This document shows, piece after piece, positions 6,601 through 6,823 of a stretch of 6,823 nt of DNA (its first letter is position 1; every line of letters starts with the position of its first letter). A program made the translations under genes and the position numbers. The notes beneath the pieces are model-generated. The model did not search any database, was not told the DNA's origin, and saw nothing but the letters and a program-made list of their open reading frames with translations. This DNA is from an uncultured Pseudomonadota bacterium. GTDB taxonomy: Bacteria; Pseudomonadota; Gammaproteobacteria; Burkholderiales; SCOH01. The stretch covers positions 1 to 6,823 of the forward strand of contig CALMFQ010000574.1 of the NCBI GenBank assembly GCA_937863215.1, in the 5' to 3' direction.

Positions 6601-6823
6601 CTGCGAATCTGATTGCGAATCTGATTGTCGTCACGCGTAGCTGGGAGCCCGGTACTGTCGCGGTCGTGAGATTTTTATCACGGGAAAAACGTCTATCTGT
6701 CCCGGAGGCTTTGCAGCGTATCCAGGTGGCGGTTACGCGCTGGATTGAAGAGACCGATGAGGGACGTACGGCATGGAAGGATTCACACGCTGACTTTAAT
6801 GTTGGTGATCTGATTGATTATAC
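6597..6823 (+). CDS. Hypothetical phage protein, GTG start, 3'-partial
   Basis: The frame is open from GTG 6597 to the right edge, giving 75 residues with no stop. The start is supported by GGGAGG at 6585-6590 and a GTGA overlap with the previous stop. It begins MTANLIANLIVVTRSW, where a 12-nt tandem duplication makes the ANLI-ANLI. A basic stretch follows (RFLSREKRLS), then a helix (VPEALQRIQVAVTRWIEE). It ends with an aromatic and acidic motif, EGRTAWKDSHADFNVGDL, which looks conserved but which I cannot tie to a named family. No catalytic residues are evident in the visible part. Confidence 0.65.
   Translation, partial: MTANLIANLIVVTRSWEPGTVAVVRFLSREKRLSVPEALQRIQVAVTRWIEETDEGRTAWKDSHADFNVGDLIDY
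6603..6626 (+). repeat. 12-nt tandem duplication at the start of the last gene
   Basis: GCGAATCTGATT occurs twice in a row (6603-6614 and 6615-6626) with no mismatch. It keeps the frame and duplicates Ala-Asn-Leu-Ile at residues 3-6 and 7-10. The perfect identity suggests a recent slippage event. Confidence 0.85.

Noticed and set aside
6665..6682. Short inverted repeat CGTGA...TCACG with a T-rich loop
   Set aside because: It is only 5 bp, lies within the last coding frame and has no following T-run, so chance is likely.

Overview
The window looks like part of a tailed double-stranded DNA phage (Caudoviricetes) or prophage. It spans the end of a structural (tail/receptor-binding) module and the start of a tightly packed block of small accessory genes. 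All convincing genes lie on the + strand and occupy nearly all of the sequence. No integrase, RNA gene, insertion sequence or CRISPR array is visible. Base composition is moderately GC-rich. The host cannot be fixed from the sequence. A Sec-type signal peptide on the large fibre-like protein is unusual for a phage and may say something about the host, but that is inference.

Left part (1-4362): an unrecognised 187-190 aa protein that may continue past the left edge; a 279 aa fibre/lectin-like protein with two similar beta-rich domains at its ends; and a 959 aa beta-repeat fibre protein with an N-terminal signal peptide, a mosaic of motifs typical of phage tail fibres, and a jelly-roll-like C-terminus. 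A perfect 12-bp inverted repeat covers the start codon of the 279 aa gene. Neither fibre gene has a recognisable Shine-Dalgarno (SD) sequence.

Right part (4417-6823): a chain of six genes plus one micro-ORF. Almost every start codon overlaps the preceding stop codon by 4 bases (ATGA or GTGA), which points to one translationally coupled operon. It encodes a 112 aa unknown protein, a 149 aa acidic unknown protein, a 69 aa basic protein, a 17-codon micro-ORF, a 73 aa helical protein, a 304 aa Ead/Ea22-like protein with coiled coils and a cysteine cluster, and a GTG-started protein that runs off the right edge.

No clearly new defence or mobile system is visible. The most notable signals are the start-codon hairpin, the exported-type fibre, and the unbroken coupling chain with its micro-ORF link.
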